NCBI GenBank assembly: GCA_963732905.1
Contig: CAVTBM010000001.1
Coordinates: forward strand, 310,001 to 374,000
Source of the DNA: DASQZK01 sp963732905
GTDB lineage: Bacteria; Bacteroidota; Bacteroidia; Bacteroidales; GCA-2748055
DNA: 64,000 bases
Reading direction: 5' to 3'
This document shows, piece after piece, positions 23,944 to 34,100 of the stretch (position 1 is the first letter of the stretch; each line of letters begins with the position of its first letter). Under the pieces are notes generated by a model. It was not told where the DNA came from. It searched no databases and was given only the letters and a program-made list of their open reading frames with translations. Made by a program: the position numbers and the translations under genes.

Positions 23944-25330
23944 TGGTGTAAAGAATTTTGTGTAAAGTTAGTAGCTGCGTCAAGGTTTAAAAAATCTGGA
24001 GCCATAAAAAGCTCAAAGATTTTTTAGACCGAATTGAAATCGTTTAATTTTACAAAATGATGCAGTATTATGAAAGACAAAGACAAGAACAAAGATGATT
24101 TTGAGATCCCGCAGGAAGCACTGCGCAAGATCAAATCACAATCTGAGCTGGATGATTTCTTCCATGTGCTATATAAACAGGCGGTTGAAGGCATGTTAAA
24201 GGCAGAGTTGGATGAACATCTTGGCTACCAGAAGCATAAACCCAATGAAAAGACGGGTGGAAATAATCGCAACGGGTATAGCAGTAAAACGCTAAAAACC
24301 GATATTGGAGATATTCCATTGGAGGTTCCCAGGGATCGTGACTCAAGCTTTGATCCGGTGATTGTTCCAAAGCACCAGCGCATGTCGGCACGCATTGAAC
24401 AGGCGATTATTACCTTGTATTCCCGGGGTATGAGCACTCGTGATATTGAGGCAACTATCCAGGAGATCTATGGCATTGAGTTGAGCGAAGGCACGGTATC
24501 GAATATCACCAATTCCATATTAGAGAACATTAAGCAATGGCAGCAAAGGCCCTTGGAAAGTGTCTATTTTGTGGTCTGGATGGATGGCATTGTATTAAAG
24601 GTTCGTCATAATGGCCGGGTTATCGGAAAAACGATTTATCTGATCATCGGGCTAAAGAAAGACGGGCTAAAAGAAGTTCTTGGAATGTGGATATCCGAAA
24701 CGGAAAGTGCATCGTTCTGGTTGAATGTGCTTACCGATCTCAAAGCCCGTGGGGTAGAAGACATCCTGATTGCCTGCACCGATAATCTTGCCGGAATACG
24801 CCAGGCTGTAAACGCAGTTTTTCATCAAACGATCTGCCAGCTTTGCATTGTTCACCAAATCCGCAATAGTGCACGTTATGTGACATGGAAAGAAAGAAAA
24901 GCGTTTATGGCTGATCTTAAACTGGTTTATGGAGCTATTAACAAAGAAACTGCGTATGATGCTTTGGATGAATTTGATAAAAAATGGGGTGCAAAATATG
25001 CTTATGCCATTAAATCCTGGAAGACAAACTGGGAGGAACTCACGGCCTACTTCGATTTTCCATTGGAAATCAGAAAAATCATTTATACCACAAATGCGAT
25101 CGAAAGTGTTAATAGTGGGATCCGTAAATACACCAAAGTTAAAACAGTTTTCCCTGATGACCAGGCAGTCCTGAAGGCTGTTTACCTTGCCCTGAGCAAC
25201 ATCCAGCTAAAGTGGACAATGCCAATCACTAAATGGGGAATTATTATTAACCAATTTGTTATTAAATTTGGAGACAGATGTCGAATATAACCTGCAGTTA
25301 CTGGTTTACACAAAATTTTTCACAGGCTCT
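23944..25330 (+). mobile_element. Intact IS256-family insertion sequence
   Basis: This 1387-bp element has imperfect terminal inverted repeats: left TGTAAAGAATTTTGTGTAAA, right (reverse complement) TGTGAAAAATTTTGTGTAAA, 18 of 20 matching. It contains a single full-length transposase and is flanked by a 9-bp duplication, as usual for the family. It sits within the second unit of the tandem array. A decayed relative lies at 10544-10800. Confidence 0.9.
24070..25290 (+). CDS. IS256-family (mutator-type) transposase
   Basis: This 406-residue DDE transposase has D172 (WMDGIVLK), D238 (ACTDNLAG) and E345 (TTNAIESVNS), the family's catalytic triad. The C/D(2)H-like region before the glutamate (ICQLCIVHQIRNS) and the N-terminal EALRKIKSQSELDDF are also present. 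No frameshift is visible, so it is probably active. The start ATG follows a structured leader of about 125 bases that contains the hairpin AAAAAATCT/AGATTTTTT. Confidence 0.95.
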   Translation: MKDKDKNKDDFEIPQEALRKIKSQSELDDFFHVLYKQAVEGMLKAELDEHLGYQKHKPNEKTGGNNRNGYSSKTLKTDIGDIPLEVPRDRDSSFDPVIVPKHQRMSARIEQAIITLYSRGMSTRDIEATIQEIYGIELSEGTVSNITNSILENIKQWQQRPLESVYFVVWMDGIVLKVRHNGRVIGKTIYLIIGLKKDGLKEVLGMWISETESASFWLNVLTDLKARGVEDILIACTDNLAGIRQAVNAVFHQTICQLCIVHQIRNSARYVTWKERKAFMADLKLVYGAINKETAYDALDEFDKKWGAKYAYAIKSWKTNWEELTAYFDFPLEIRKIIYTTNAIESVNSGIRKYTKVKTVFPDDQAVLKAVYLALSNIQLKWTMPITKWGIIINQFVIKFGDRCRI

Positions 25331-25339
25331 GTAAACGGG
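25331..25339. repeat. Right target-site duplication of the IS
   Basis: GTAAACGGG, identical to 23935-23943. Confidence 0.85.
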
Positions 25340-26106
25340 AATTATGATTGTTAAATGTCAATATCAAAAACGTACAGAGTGATGCATCACGTCTTAGAGG
25401 GGAATTGAATATTGAATATCGAATATCGAATATTGAATATCGAATATCGAATTTGGAGACGGGTGAAAATAGACAAAATCCGGTAAACGAATTCGTAGAC
25501 GCACGCCTTGGCGTGCATACGATAAATGCCGTTTTCATATGGAAGGAAACAGGCGAAAGGTGAAAGTGAGGGATTGAGTCAGGAAGTCAGAGGTTAGAGG
25601 ATAGAGGTTAGTGAGGCCGAATGAACCGTGTAAACGGGAATTATGATTGTTAAATATCAATATCAAAAACGTACAGAGTGATGCATCACGTCTTAGAGGG
25701 GAATTGAATATTGAATATCGAATATCGAATTTGGAGACGGGTGAAAATAGACAAAATCCGGTAAACGAATTCGTAGACGCACGCCTTGGCGTGCATACGA
25801 TAAATGCCGTTTTCATATGGAAGGAAACAGGCGAAAGGTGAAAGTGAGGGATTGAGTCAGGAAGTCATAGGTTGGAGGATAGAGGTTTGGGAGGCCGAAT
25901 GAACCGTGTAAACGGGAATTATGATTGTTAAATGTTAATATCAAAAACGTACAGAGTGATGCATCACGTCTTAGTGGGGAATTGAATATTGAATATTGAA
26001 TATTGAATATTGAATATCGAATATCGAATATTGAATAATGAATATCGAAAATCGAAAATCGAATATCGGATGATGAATGATGAATTCGTAGATGGAATAA
26101 GGACAT

Positions 26107-26550
26107 AGTTAATTCTACGGTGGGTTGAGTTTCCCCTTTAGGGGACTAAGGGGTGAGCGAGGGGAGGAAGGAGCCGGGTCAAAGAAAGAAACGAAAGGTA
26201 AAAGGCGAAAGGTAAAAGGCGAAAGTGAGGGATTGAGGGTGAATATCGAATGATTCGGAAGATCTGAATATTGAACGAAATACCAAAACGTTGAGACGTG
26301 ATGCTTCACGTCTATGATAAAACCGTATACCCAATCTTTGAAAATCTGTGACAATCCGTGTAATCTGTGGTGAAACTGAAGGTTAAATTTGGAGACGGGA
26401 GCTCTGAATATTGAATGAAAAACCAAATCGTTGAGACGTGATGCTTCCCATCTATGAAAAAACCGGATACCCAATCTATTATAATCTGTGATAATCCTTC
26501 CCGAATATTTATCGGGATCTGTGGTGAAAATGAACCCATAAAAAGGTTTC
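26107..26550. repeat. Second repeat cluster with two related ~145-base units
   Basis: Two units, near 26268-26400 and 26400-26545, share CTGAATATTGAA, the hairpin-forming GAGACGTGATGCTTC with its CACGTCT arm (arm altered in the second copy), ATACCCAATCT and AATCTGTGGTGAAA. The second copy has gained TCCCGAATATTTATCGGGA, a palindrome. No gene is supported here; this is repeat DNA continuing from the tandem array. Confidence 0.6.
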
Positions 26551-26964
26551 TCACGAGATCGTCAGTACATTGGCATTCCTTACGATCTTGTACTTCGACA
26601 ACGGTGATACAGCCGGTCCTCTATCTACTGCACCCGTTGTCGAGAACACCGAGCCGTGACAGGGACAGAACAGATACTTGCCCGACGCATTGTAATTAAC
26701 CGTGCATCCCGCATGCGTGCAGATGTCCGACAGGGCTACGAAATTCTCATTCCCGGTATTGATCACAATCACATTGCCGGTATACACGTATCCTCCATTC
26801 TGCTTCAATGAACTGTATGACGGGTTGTCCAGGTCAATGGTCACCTCTCCACCCGGTAAACCAGGAGCGACGTTGCTTTTCTGGCATGATGCGACCAGCG
26901 TTGGTAACGAGGCAATGGCAAGAGAAGTCAAAACAGCGGTTGGAATAAATTCTCTTCTTTTCAT
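26551..26964 (-). CDS. Rieske [2Fe-2S] lipoprotein
   Basis: This 137-residue exported protein has a signal beginning MKRREF and a lipobox (TLVASC near residue 27). The Rieske motifs are CTHAGC and CPCHGS, giving the two Cys and two His ligands. It resembles the short single-domain Rieske proteins of Bacteroidota rather than the cytochrome bc1 subunit with its membrane helix. No quinol or oxygenase partner is next to it, so the electron route is unknown. Repeat DNA abuts its 3' end. Confidence 0.9.
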   Translation of the reverse strand: MKRREFIPTAVLTSLAIASLPTLVASCQKSNVAPGLPGGEVTIDLDNPSYSSLKQNGGYVYTGNVIVINTGNENFVALSDICTHAGCTVNYNASGKYLFCPCHGSVFSTTGAVDRGPAVSPLSKYKIVRNANVLTIS

Positions 26965-27275
26965 TTTTTTTGCTTTTGGTGAAATACGAATCTTCAGGGT
27001 AGAAATGCATCATAAATGAACTCTCTGTTTTGTTTCCTGGCTTGCCTGCCTATGTTATAATGTTGTAAAACATTGCCGGTAGGCTATTGTTAAAATTCCC
27101 GGACCCGTTTTAACATTTCTTAAGATATGCAGTCAGTTGACATATTTAGCGGTCGGTGTAAGAGATTGATCCGGTAAGCTGAAACCACATTCAGGTCCCG
27201 GTTTTAATTGAAGGTCAACAGGTATTTGGAAAATATAAATTTAGCATAGAAATTTGCCATTGAAACACCAGGCCC
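26965..27275. other. Divergent intergenic region
   Basis: These 311 bases lie between the divergent Rieske and glycosyltransferase genes. They must contain both promoters, but I see no clear -7/-33 pair and no RNA gene. Confidence 0.35.
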
Positions 27276-28823
27276 ATGAGAATCAATTTCATTCGTTTTT
27301 TTAAAGAATACTGGTTATTGGCCATCTTCCTCCTTGTAAAAATAGTCCTTCAGTACCTGGTTTTGAATCCTGTATACGGCTTGCACCGTGATGAATTTTT
27401 ATATCTCGACCAGGCTCATCATCCCGCACTTGGGTATATCTCCGTACCACCGATGATCTCCTGGTTCTCATCGCTGATATACCTGCTGGGAGGAAGCTTG
27501 TTCTGGATCCGCTTTTTCCCTGCATTTTTCGGTGCACTAACCCTGCTTATTACGTGGCTGATCATCGGGGAACTTGAAGGAACGGTCTATGCGAAGGTAC
27601 TCGTCTCCTGTGCCCTGATATTTTCTGTGTTTACCCGACTGAATATACTGTTCCAGCCAAATGCGTTTGATATCCTGGCCTGGACTGCCGTATTTTACTT
27701 TCTTGTAAAGTATATTCATACCAGGAAACCAATCTGGGTGTTTATGATGACCCTTGCCCTGGTTTTGGGTCTGTATAATAAATATACCATCGGCTTTCTT
27801 CTGACGGGTCTGTTTGCGGGAATGGTCCTGACGAGAGAGAGGCAGATATTCACCCGCAAATATTTTTGGGTGTTTCTGGCAGCGGGCTTGATTCTTCTGC
27901 TGCCCAACCTGATCTGGCAGATGAATAACAGATTCCCCTTCACTCATCATATGCAGGCACTGAAGGAGACCCAACTTGTCAACGACAACGCGGCCGGATT
28001 CCTCCTGGGGCAGGTCATGTACTATAACGGTTCCCTGGCCCTTATCCTTGCCGGCTTGGTTTCCTTTTGGGCATATAAACCGTTTAAGACATACCGGGCC
28101 ACCGGTATTACATTTTTTATGGTAATCGTCTTTTTGCTCATATTCAGAGCTAAGAGCTATTATGCCTCCGGCCTGTATCCTATGATTTTTGCCTTTGGAG
28201 CCGTATATCTTGAGAAGATACTGCCGGAACTTTGGAAAAAAATTGTCTTTGCCTTACTGGCGGCGGGAAACATTGCCCTGTTCATTTATTCATTTGACAT
28301 AGTTTACCCGGTTCTTACCCCACCCGACATCATCGCCCACAAAGCCAAATTTGAAAGGTTTGGTATGCTGAAGTGGGAGGATGGAAAAAATCATGACCTT
28401 CCTCAGGATTTTGCAGACATGCTGGGGTGGAAAGAGATGGCAGCAAAGGCCCTGAAAGTTTATGATATGATTCCGGAGACTGAAAAACCGTCTACCATGA
28501 TTATCTGTGATAATTACGGTGAAGCCGGTGCGCTGAACTATTACAACAGGGATAAAATGCCGGAAGCATATGCCTTTAATACCGACTATATTTTCTGGAT
28601 ACCTCTTATGCCTGAGATCCGCAATCTCCTGTTGGTTGGCCACCCTCCCTCTGAGCAGATTATCCGGATGTTCTCCTGTTTTGAAAAAACAGATTCTCTC
28701 ACCGATGAATATTCCCGGGAAAGGATGACTGGCATTTATCTGTTTACCGGGGCGAACAAAGAATTTACCTCACAGTTCTATGAACTCAGAAGCCGGAGGA
28801 TCCGAGCCTTTGAAATCTTCTAG
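27276..28823 (+). CDS. GT39/ArnT-like integral membrane glycosyltransferase
   Basis: This 515-residue protein has about ten membrane segments in its first ~340 residues and a soluble C-terminal part. The first loop contains HRDEFLYLDQAHHPALGYISVPPM, where the acidic D-E pair matches the catalytic loop of the PMT/ArnT clan that uses polyprenyl-phosphate sugars. It likely adds a sugar to a lipid or protein on the periplasmic face. It stands alone, so the acceptor is unknown. Confidence 0.85.
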   Translation: MRINFIRFFKEYWLLAIFLLVKIVLQYLVLNPVYGLHRDEFLYLDQAHHPALGYISVPPMISWFSSLIYLLGGSLFWIRFFPAFFGALTLLITWLIIGELEGTVYAKVLVSCALIFSVFTRLNILFQPNAFDILAWTAVFYFLVKYIHTRKPIWVFMMTLALVLGLYNKYTIGFLLTGLFAGMVLTRERQIFTRKYFWVFLAAGLILLLPNLIWQMNNRFPFTHHMQALKETQLVNDNAAGFLLGQVMYYNGSLALILAGLVSFWAYKPFKTYRATGITFFMVIVFLLIFRAKSYYASGLYPMIFAFGAVYLEKILPELWKKIVFALLAAGNIALFIYSFDIVYPVLTPPDIIAHKAKFERFGMLKWEDGKNHDLPQDFADMLGWKEMAAKALKVYDMIPETEKPSTMIICDNYGEAGALNYYNRDKMPEAYAFNTDYIFWIPLMPEIRNLLLVGHPPSEQIIRMFSCFEKTDSLTDEYSRERMTGIYLFTGANKEFTSQFYELRSRRIRAFEIF

Positions 28824-29239
28824 CCTTCCATTTCGATTTACCTGTCGCTACAGGATGCAATATGACTTCACCAGGCCACTGCCCCGGCCCGTTTTGCCGT
28901 CTCCCCGCAAGCCACATTATGCCCACTGTCCGGGTAAATGATGAACCGGCCATCAGATCCTTAGAGGTTCGGCGGCCCCCATGGTGTAAAATGATTTTTG
29001 TGATTTAAATACTCCTTTGTTTATGAATTGCATCCTGCCGTGGATACATGTGCAAATTTCTGCTGAATGATCTTGTTTTTGGACAAAAAGTTGAAAAAAA
29101 ACAACACGGGAGGCATTTTGAAGTCTTCTTTCACGGCCAAATCAACGTTTTTTTTACGATATTAAATTTATTTAACAAATTATAACTCTCCGTTGTTTTA
29201 TGAAAGTGTTCAACCTGATCTTAACTAAGGGAGTGTTCC
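28824..29239. other. Intergenic region before the PUL
   Basis: About 416 bases separate the glycosyltransferase and the sigma factor gene. The right part is AT-rich. I see no tRNA, no clear terminator and no recognisable promoter box, only AGGGAG as a ribosome-binding site before 29240. Confidence 0.35.
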
Positions 29240-29803
29240 ATGGAAGAGCATGAGCTGGTAAAAAAAATCAGGGAAAGTGATGAAAAAGCTTTCGAGATCC
29301 TGTTTAGAAAATACTTTCAGGATGCCCTGAATTATGCCCGTTTTTATATTAGCGACCGACAACTTGCCGAGGATATTGTACAGGATATTTTCCTGAAAAT
29401 CTGGAATGAAAGGAAGGAACTTAATATCCGGATTAATTTCAGGGGTTACCTTACCAAGTGTGTTCATAACGAATGTATCCAGTTTCTGCGGCATGAAATG
29501 GTAAAACAAAAGCACTCCCGCCGGGAACACTTCAAATTGCAGGAAGCTCAGATCATAAACCGGCTCTTCAGCGAAACAGGTCTGAACAGACTTTTTGAAA
29601 AAGAAATCGAAGAACTGGTCAATCAGGCCATGGTAAATTTATCCGAAAAAACGCGGAGCATTTATTTAATGTCAAGAGATCATTACCTGACGAACAGCCA
29701 GATTGCAGAAAAATACAATCTTACCGAAAAATCCATTGAATACCACATTACAAGGGCGCTTGAAATGCTCAGGCAGGAGCTGAAGGATTATCTCATGTCG
29801 TGA
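29240..29803 (+). CDS. ECF sigma factor (FecI-like) of the PUL
   Basis: This 187-residue sigma-70 of the extracytoplasmic class has region 2 (DEKAFEILFRKYFQDALNYA and LAEDIVQDIFLKIW) and region 4 (SEKTRSIYLMSRDHYLTNSQIAEKYNLTEKSI). AGGGAG precedes the ATG. It is followed by FecR and SusC with an STN domain, so it should direct RNA polymerase to the susC promoter when the outer-membrane signal releases it. Confidence 0.93.
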   Translation: MEEHELVKKIRESDEKAFEILFRKYFQDALNYARFYISDRQLAEDIVQDIFLKIWNERKELNIRINFRGYLTKCVHNECIQFLRHEMVKQKHSRREHFKLQEAQIINRLFSETGLNRLFEKEIEELVNQAMVNLSEKTRSIYLMSRDHYLTNSQIAEKYNLTEKSIEYHITRALEMLRQELKDYLMS

Positions 29804-29906
29804 AAGCAAAAAAATAAATCGATTTCCAATTCATTTTTCCGGATTTCTATTTAGGGATGTCCTCCCTTCAGACGTCTTTAAGTATAATCGAACGAAAAAT
29901 CAGCGA

Positions 29907-30995
29907 ATGTCAGAAGCTCTACTCATCAAATTTTTATTAGACTCAACCACTCCCGAAGAAACTGAAGAGATCTTTAACTGGCTCAACGAGAGCAGGGAGA
30001 ACCGTCTTAAATATTTCGCGACCAAACGGATATTCCTTGAAAGTCATAGCACGGAAAGTCCGGATGTTGATCATTCCTGGGAACGGATGAAACTGGCCAT
30101 CATTAGGTCAGCGGAGGATAAAACGGTTTCCGGTCTAAAAGCAAACACCTTCAGTCTTAAAGTATTCCTGGTAGCTGCCAGTATTTCCCTGTTGGTTCTG
30201 ATTTCCGGTTTTTTAGGGCTGAGGCTTCAGAATTTAAACCGGAATTCGGCTAAACTGAATGAAGTTAAAGTGCCCTTCGGATCAAGAATCAGCATGGTTT
30301 TAGCGGATGGTTCAAAAGTGTGGTTAAATTCAGGAAGTAAACTAACCTATCAGGCAGGTTTTGGAATAAAAGAGCGGGCTGTAAATCTCACCGGTGAGGC
30401 ATTCTTTGATATTGTACATAATCAAAAAGTGCCCTTTGTGGTGACCACCAGTGATTTAAAAATAAAGGTATTGGGTACGGTCTTCAATGTAAAATCCTAC
30501 CCCGATGATAAAGTCATTGAAACAACTCTGGTCAGAGGAAAGATCGAGGTTAAGTCGTTAAACACGAATGATACGAAAAACATCATTGTTCTTGCTCCCC
30601 ACGAAAAACTGATTTATACGAAGGCCGGTAATACTCTGACCAGGACTTCAATAGTTAAAGAAGACGTTTCCAAACCCCGAAGCCCTGATCTCAATGCCAA
30701 AACGCAAACAAAAATTCAGGTAGCCAAAATTGAGTTCCCTGAGAATGACGGATCCTGGAAGGACGGCAAACTCATTCTGAAATCCGAAAACCTTGAGGAT
30801 CTGGCGCGAGAACTGGAACGGTATTACAATGTACAGATCAGTTTTCAGAATGATTCCATAAAGCATATCAAGTTTTCCGGTGTTCTTGACCAGGTAACCA
30901 TCGAGGAGGTACTGAAGGCGATATCCAGTACTTCTCCCATCAGATATAAAATCGATAAAAATGTTATAAATCTGAGTTACATGAAAAAAAGATAA
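29907..30995 (+). CDS. FecR-type anti-sigma factor
   Basis: This 362-residue inner-membrane protein has a short cytoplasmic N-terminal helical domain that would bind the sigma factor and one membrane helix (about residues 86-108). Its periplasmic FecR domain starts NEVKVPFGSRISMVLADGS, and a C-terminal DUF4974 domain (LILKSENLEDLARELERYYN) contacts the SusC signalling domain. The full layout is typical of Bacteroidota. It lies 103 bases after the sigma gene, and a strong hairpin separates it from susC. Confidence 0.93.
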   Translation: MSEALLIKFLLDSTTPEETEEIFNWLNESRENRLKYFATKRIFLESHSTESPDVDHSWERMKLAIIRSAEDKTVSGLKANTFSLKVFLVAASISLLVLISGFLGLRLQNLNRNSAKLNEVKVPFGSRISMVLADGSKVWLNSGSKLTYQAGFGIKERAVNLTGEAFFDIVHNQKVPFVVTTSDLKIKVLGTVFNVKSYPDDKVIETTLVRGKIEVKSLNTNDTKNIIVLAPHEKLIYTKAGNTLTRTSIVKEDVSKPRSPDLNAKTQTKIQVAKIEFPENDGSWKDGKLILKSENLEDLARELERYYNVQISFQNDSIKHIKFSGVLDQVTIEEVLKAISSTSPIRYKIDKNVINLSYMKKR

Positions 30996-31001
30996 AGAAA
31001 A

Positions 31002-31029
31002 ACCGGAAAATGCGGCCACATTTTCCGGT
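31002..31029 (+). terminator. Perfect hairpin between fecR and susC
   Basis: ACCGGAAAATG and CATTTTCCGGT form an 11-bp perfect stem with a 6-base loop, 7 bases after the FecR stop. No T tract follows, so it may be an attenuator or RNA-stability element rather than a full terminator. Confidence 0.5.
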
Positions 31030-31105
31030 AAGTAAGATTAAAATCACATCCCTTAACACTCAAAAATTCAGGAAAATGAATGTTTAACCTTAACACATCA
31101 AATGT

Positions 31106-34100
31106 ATGAAAACTAAAACTTACATTGACACCATTTTTATAAAAAATGGCGTCCGAAAAATTCCGCTAACTATGAAACTTACCTTTTTCCTTAGCGTTTT
31201 GGCGGTTTTCAATGTATCTGCGACGAGCATTTTCTCGCAGAGTAATTTAGTCAGCATTAAATTGAATAATGTAACCGTCAGGGAAGTTGTCAATGAGATT
31301 GAAAAACAATCCAAAATGAATTTCTTTTATAATGACAATCTTCCGGAGTTGAATACTAAAGTCAGCGTGTCAGCCAATGAGCAAACGGTGAGCAGTGTGC
31401 TTGAAAGCGCATTGGCACAGGCAAATATGACTTTTCAGGAAATCAAGGACAATTTTGTTGTTCTGATTCCCATGTCTTCAGCCGTTAAACAACAGACTAC
31501 CGTGTCTGGTACTGTGAAGGATCCAAATGGTGATCCCGTTGCAGGTGTAACCGTAGTTGAGAAGGGCACCAATAACGGAACAATTACCAACATCAGCGGG
31601 CAGTATTCGATAACCGTCGGTAATGCGGATGCAGTCCTGGTATTCTCCTTCGTCGGCATGGAAACGCAGGAAATTCCTGTGGCGGGTAAAACGGTCATCG
31701 ATCTGACCATGAAGGAATCGGCCATCGGTTTGCAGGAAGTTGTGGCGATCGGCTATGGTACCGTGAGGAAAAGCGACCTTACCGGAGCAGTTAGTACTGT
31801 CAGCCCTGATGACATTACACGGTCAAACTTTGTGCAAACGACACAGGCAATGCAGGGTCAGATTGCAGGGGTGAGCATAGCCAAGACGAGTTCGATGCCG
31901 GGGACCGATTTCAATATTGATATCCGCGGGCTGAGTTCAATCAACTACAGTAATACCCCCCTGGTGGTCATTGACGGGGTTATGGGCGGTAATATGAATG
32001 ACCTTAATCCAAGCGACATTGCCTCTCTCGACGTGTTAAAGGATGCTTCGGCAACGGCCATTTACGGAGCCCGGGGTGCAAATGGTGTAATCATCATTAC
32101 CACCAAGAAAGGGAATACAGGGAAGCCAAGAGTAACATACGACAGCTACATCGGCGTCAAGGTCCCTTCTCATCTGCCCAAGATGATGAATGCCCAGCAA
32201 TTTGCCAAAGCCTATACTACGGATGTGCAACTGAACAATGGCACGCCCGACCAGTTTACCACTACCGAGCAGGCTAACATCGACAATGGCAAATCCACCG
32301 ATTGGGTCGCACTGCTCACCAGGCCGGTACCACAGACCAGTCATGTCGTATCCGTTTCGGGCGGGAATGAAAGTACCCGGTATTATTTTTCCGGCGGCTA
32401 TCTGAATGAAAAAGGGAATGTGATCAATACCGATTATACCCGTTACAGTATCAAGGGAAGTATTGACAGCAAATTCAATAAGTATCTTAAGGCAGGGTTT
32501 ACGAGTTATTATACCTACCGGATCCAGAACGTGGGATCTTTCGAGGCAGTGCGTTCTGCATACCGTGCAAGGCCTACCGGTGTCAACCTCTATGCCGATG
32601 TGCTGAACCCCCAGGAGAATAACGATCTCGACTGGAACGGTTATGCTGTATGGATGGGTATCAATGATCACCAGGTGCTGAATCCTCTCGTTGAGGGAAA
32701 TGCGGATAATTACAAGAATGAAACGATAGGTTCTGACCTGCTGGCCAACGCTTACCTTGAACTGACCCCGATAAAAAATCTTAGCTTCAGAACTTCCATG
32801 TCGACGGCTTCAAATAATTCAAGGATGGGTGATTACAGGGGTACTTTCACCAAAGACCGTAAAACAACCAGTAAACCAAGGGCAGAGTACAGTACAGATG
32901 GATATACCTCCTATACCTGGGATAATATTTTGAATTACAAACTGGAATCAGGAAAAAATACCCTTAATCTTTCTGCCATTCAGAGTGCGTTCCAGGAAAG
33001 AACGGAGTCTTCGGATATCCAGGTTCAGGACCTGCCATTCAGTTCCTACTGGTACAGCCTCGGAACAGCCGGAACGATTACGGCTGTGGGAAGTAACCTG
33101 ATAAAACGTACGTTGTTGTCTTACATGGGACGCATCAATTACAGCTATGATAACCTCGTCCTCTTTACAGCCACGGGTCGTTGGGACGGTTCTTCCGTTC
33201 TGGCCCCGGGACATAAGTGGGCATTCTTCCCTTCAGCCGCTCTCGGCTTCCGCCTTAGCCAGCTCGATTTTATAAATAACATGAACGTGTTCAATAATCT
33301 AAAGTTACGACTTAGCTACGGTATCGTCGGTAATGATGTTGTTCAGCCATACTCGACACAGGCTAACCTAATTCAGACACCATATGATTTCAACGGAGCA
33401 GCCGCTTTTGGTTTTGCACCTTCAACCCTGGGTAATACCGACCTGAAATGGGAAATGAGTAATGAGGTGAATTTCGGTATCGACTTTGCCATTCTGAATA
33501 ACCGGTTATCCTCTACCATTGAGCTCTACAACAGGCATACCGTAGATCTTATCCTGGACCAGCAAATTCCGACATCATCGGGTTTCGCGATAGTGACTTC
33601 CAATGTCGGGAAAGTTCAGAACAAAGGTATCGAAGTGACCCTGAATACCGTCAACATCGTTACACCTAATTTCAAATGGAGTACAAGCCTCAATTTTTCC
33701 TCAAACCACAATGAGATCCTTGAACTTTACGGTGGCGGTGTGAAAGCCGATAAGGGGAACAAGTTATTCGTAGGAGAGTCCCTAAGATCCAATTATTATT
33801 ACAAGTTTGACGGGATATGGCAGTCCGCTGATTCTGTCCAAGCCAAATCCTTTGGCCAGGTTCCCGGTTCTGTGAAGGTGGTTGACCAGAACAAGGATGG
33901 AAAAATTTCATCTTCTGATGTAGTCGATGACAGGGTCGTACTAGGCTCCGAACTGCCCAAATGGATTGGCGGGATGACGAATACGTTTAACTACAAAAAT
34001 TTTGATTTCTCATTCTTTATGTATACACGACAGGGTGTGCAGTTCAGGAACGGGATGTTGTCGGGAACCATGGGTGAAGTGACCAACGGCCGTTACAACC

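Larger units (their letters stand above)
23581..26060. repeat. Four-copy tandem array of a ~278-bp repeat
   Basis: The marker GTAAACGGG with AATTATGATTGTTAAAT occurs at 23658, 23935/25331 (split by the IS), 25630 and 25908, giving spacings of 277, 299 and 278 bases once the IS is removed. Each unit holds a palindrome GTGATGCATCAC, a run of GAATAT(T/C) heptamers whose number varies, a hairpin GCACGCC-TT-GGCGTGC and a purine-rich end (GAAAGGTGAAAGTGAGGG). The fourth copy decays after the heptamer run. The open frames in the units are identical artefacts, not genes. Confidence 0.85.

Noticed and set aside
23581..26060. CRISPR array
   Set aside because: Units are ~278 bp and tandem with no unique spacers of even length, and no cas genes are present.
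23608..26106. Several near-identical open frames of 60-97 codons on both strands
   Set aside because: They repeat with the ~278-bp units, run through palindromes and heptamer runs, and have no ribosome-binding sites. They are by-products of the repeats.
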